The notes under the pieces were generated by a model that did no database searches, was not told where the DNA came from, and saw only the letters and a program-made list of their open reading frames with translations. Shown here in pieces: positions 5,884 to 6,914 of a stretch of 6,914 nucleotides of DNA (position 1 is its first letter; each line of letters starts with the position of its first letter). Source of the DNA: Gemmatimonadales bacterium (lineage in GTDB: Bacteria; Gemmatimonadota; Gemmatimonadetes; Gemmatimonadales; GWC2-71-9); the NCBI GenBank assembly GCA_013813145.1, contig JACCSE010000585.1:1-6914 (forward strand). The letters run 5' to 3'. Both the position numbers and the translations under genes were made by a program.

Positions 5884-6558
5884 CTACCCCAAGGTCTTCA
5901 CGACGCTCTTGCTGATCGCCTTGAGGGTGTCAAAGACGCCATCCCCGGTGAGGGCGACGGCCTCGAAGTAGGGGGCCCGCTCGATCCACTGCCCATCCTG
6001 CTGGCTCACCAGAAACTCGGATTCGTGATGGGGGTCGGGCGCCGTGCGCTGCCGGGCCGGCTCCTCGACCGGCCAGCCCGGATTGAGCGCGGCCTGGAGC
6101 TCCGCGACCGGGGCCGCGTTGGGCAGATCCCGCTTGTTGTATTGCACCGCGAACGGAATCCTGGTCATGTCGTAGCCGTGCTGGGACATGTTCTCGTAGA
6201 GATTCTGCATCGCCTCCAGGTTGGCGTCCATCCGCTCGATCTGGCTGTCGGCGACGAACACCACCCCGTCCACGCCTTTGAGGATCAGCTTGCGCGAGGC
6301 GTTGTAGTAGACCTGCCCCGGCACCGTGTAGAGATGGAACTTGACCTTGAATCCGCGGATCGTTCCCAGGTCCACCGGCAGGAAGTCGAAGAAGAGGGTG
6401 CGCTCGGTCTCGGTTGCCAGCGAGATCATCTTCCCCCGCGCGCCGGGCGCCACCTTGTTGTAGACGAACTCGAGGTTGGTGGTCTTCCCGCCGAGCCCCG
6501 GCCCGTAGTACACCAGCTTGCAGTTGATCTCGCGCGAGGCGTAGTTGATCATGGACAT
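5884..6558 (-). CDS. mglA: MglA: Ras-like polarity/gliding GTPase with a C-terminal-region insertion
   Basis: MglA is the small GTPase that, in Myxococcus xanthus, marks the leading cell pole and drives motility machinery when GTP-bound. The N-terminal MSMINYASREINCKLVYYGPG is nearly that of the M. xanthus protein as I remember it. GTP-binding motifs are intact: P-loop GPGLGGKTT (19-27), switch-I Thr54 in RTLFFDF, TVPGQ (78-82) in place of the usual DXXGQ (the Thr is typical of MglA), and NKRD (141-144). EAVALTGDGVFDTLKAI (199-215) forms the last strand and helix. The protein is 224 aa against about 195 in M. xanthus. The surplus lies in a polar stretch at about 163-195, between NKRD and that last strand. 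GAGGAGA ends 10 bases before the ATG. mglB lies 15 bases upstream and pgsA 8 bases downstream, forming one operon. In a non-gliding host it may set polarity of pili, flagella or other machinery. Confidence 0.93.
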   Translation of the reverse strand: MSMINYASREINCKLVYYGPGLGGKTTNLEFVYNKVAPGARGKMISLATETERTLFFDFLPVDLGTIRGFKVKFHLYTVPGQVYYNASRKLILKGVDGVVFVADSQIERMDANLEAMQNLYENMSQHGYDMTRIPFAVQYNKRDLPNAAPVAELQAALNPGWPVEEPARQRTAPDPHHESEFLVSQQDGQWIERAPYFEAVALTGDGVFDTLKAISKSVVKTLG

Positions 6559-6573
6559 GCGGTGGGAATCTCC

Positions 6574-6914
6574 TCAGGCCCCGAAGAGTTTGTCGATCTC
6601 GTCTTCCGCCTCGCCGAGGAAATCCGACGCCACCCCCGGCGCACTGGTCCCGTCGCGGTTGAACATTTCCGTGAAGACCTGATTGAGCTGTCCCACCGCC
6701 GACTTGACCCGGAGCTTCACCAGGCCGAGTGTCGTCCGGTTATCGAACAACACCACCAGGATCACCCGCCGGGCCACGTCCGCCAGGTACATCGACTCCC
6801 GCTCGCCCTGATGGAACAGCGCGCCGAACTCCGGTTCGCCGAGCATGCGGGCGAGCTGGTCGTTGGCGCTGAAGTCGGCGGCGGTGAGCGAGGCGAACGC
6901 GGTCGGATCGAACG
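6574..6914 (-). CDS. mglB: MglB: roadblock/LC7 GTPase-activating protein for MglA (N-terminus outside the window)
   Basis: Only the last 112 codons are visible; the frame stays open to the window edge, so the start lies beyond 6914. The ATG at 6846-6844 is internal, because the upstream in-frame residues (FDPTAFASLTAADFSANDQLAR) continue the domain and match the SLTAGN-type segment of MglB. The segments LGEPEFGALFHQGERES, VILVVLFDNRTTLGLVKLRV and the acidic tail ending EDEIDKLFGA follow the M. xanthus MglB order as I recall it, including the DEID-LF-like end. MglB is a homodimeric roadblock-fold protein that stimulates GTP hydrolysis by MglA and restricts it to one pole. The stop TGA at 6576-6574 lies 15 bases before mglA, and the mglA ribosome binding site overlaps the last codons, so the two are probably translationally coupled. 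The true start and promoter cannot be judged here. Confidence 0.9.
   Translation of the reverse strand, partial: FDPTAFASLTAADFSANDQLARMLGEPEFGALFHQGERESMYLADVARRVILVVLFDNRTTLGLVKLRVKSAVGQLNQVFTEMFNRDGTSAPGVASDFLGEAEDEIDKLFGA

Noticed and set aside
4820..5971. A 383-codon plus-strand open frame across the 3' part of the hydrolase and pgsA
   Set aside because: It is out of frame with the hydrolase and antisense to pgsA, whose full catalytic signature is intact; the translation is highly charged and without domains.

Overview
This high-GC window (about two-thirds G+C by eye) comes from a bacterial chromosome. An mglB-mglA gene pair, two lipoprotein-type secreted proteins and a MauG-like dihaem peroxidase point to a soil or sediment bacterium. 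Gemmatimonadota is my best guess. Acidobacteriota or Myxococcota-type lineages also carry mglBA and cannot be excluded without a search. I see no mobile element, CRISPR array, tRNA or rRNA.

Layout on the plus strand, from the left. First is the 3' part of a secreted, beta-rich protein of unknown function (1-444). Seven bases later starts a dihaem cytochrome c peroxidase/MauG-type lipoprotein (452-1873). A 182-base gap holds two short hairpins and a possible promoter. A Uma2-family PD-(D/E)XK protein follows (about 2056-2604), and its 3' end overlaps the 3' end of cinA (minus strand, 2567-3862) by 38 bases. cinA diverges across 76 bases from a serine beta-lactamase-fold lipoprotein (plus strand, 3939-5204).

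The right end is a minus-strand operon read from the window edge inwards: mglB (partial, 6574-6914), mglA (5884-6558) and pgsA (5237-5875), with gaps of only 15 and 8 bases. It runs head-on into the serine hydrolase, with a 32-base gap that contains an imperfect hairpin.

Functionally, mglB and mglA encode a Ras-like polarity GTPase and its roadblock-domain GTPase-activating partner. pgsA makes the phosphatidylglycerol precursor, and cinA does nucleotide-pool and NAD-salvage repair. pgsA and cinA are neighbours in many bacteria. Here they keep the same orientation but are separated by an opposite-strand lipoprotein gene, which suggests a later insertion into an older mglB-mglA-pgsA-cinA block. 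The left half looks like independent accessory content.

No clearly new system is evident. The points most worth a second look are the roughly 29-residue insertion near the C-terminus of MglA, the altered active-site motifs of the serine hydrolase, and the linkage of mglBA to pgsA.
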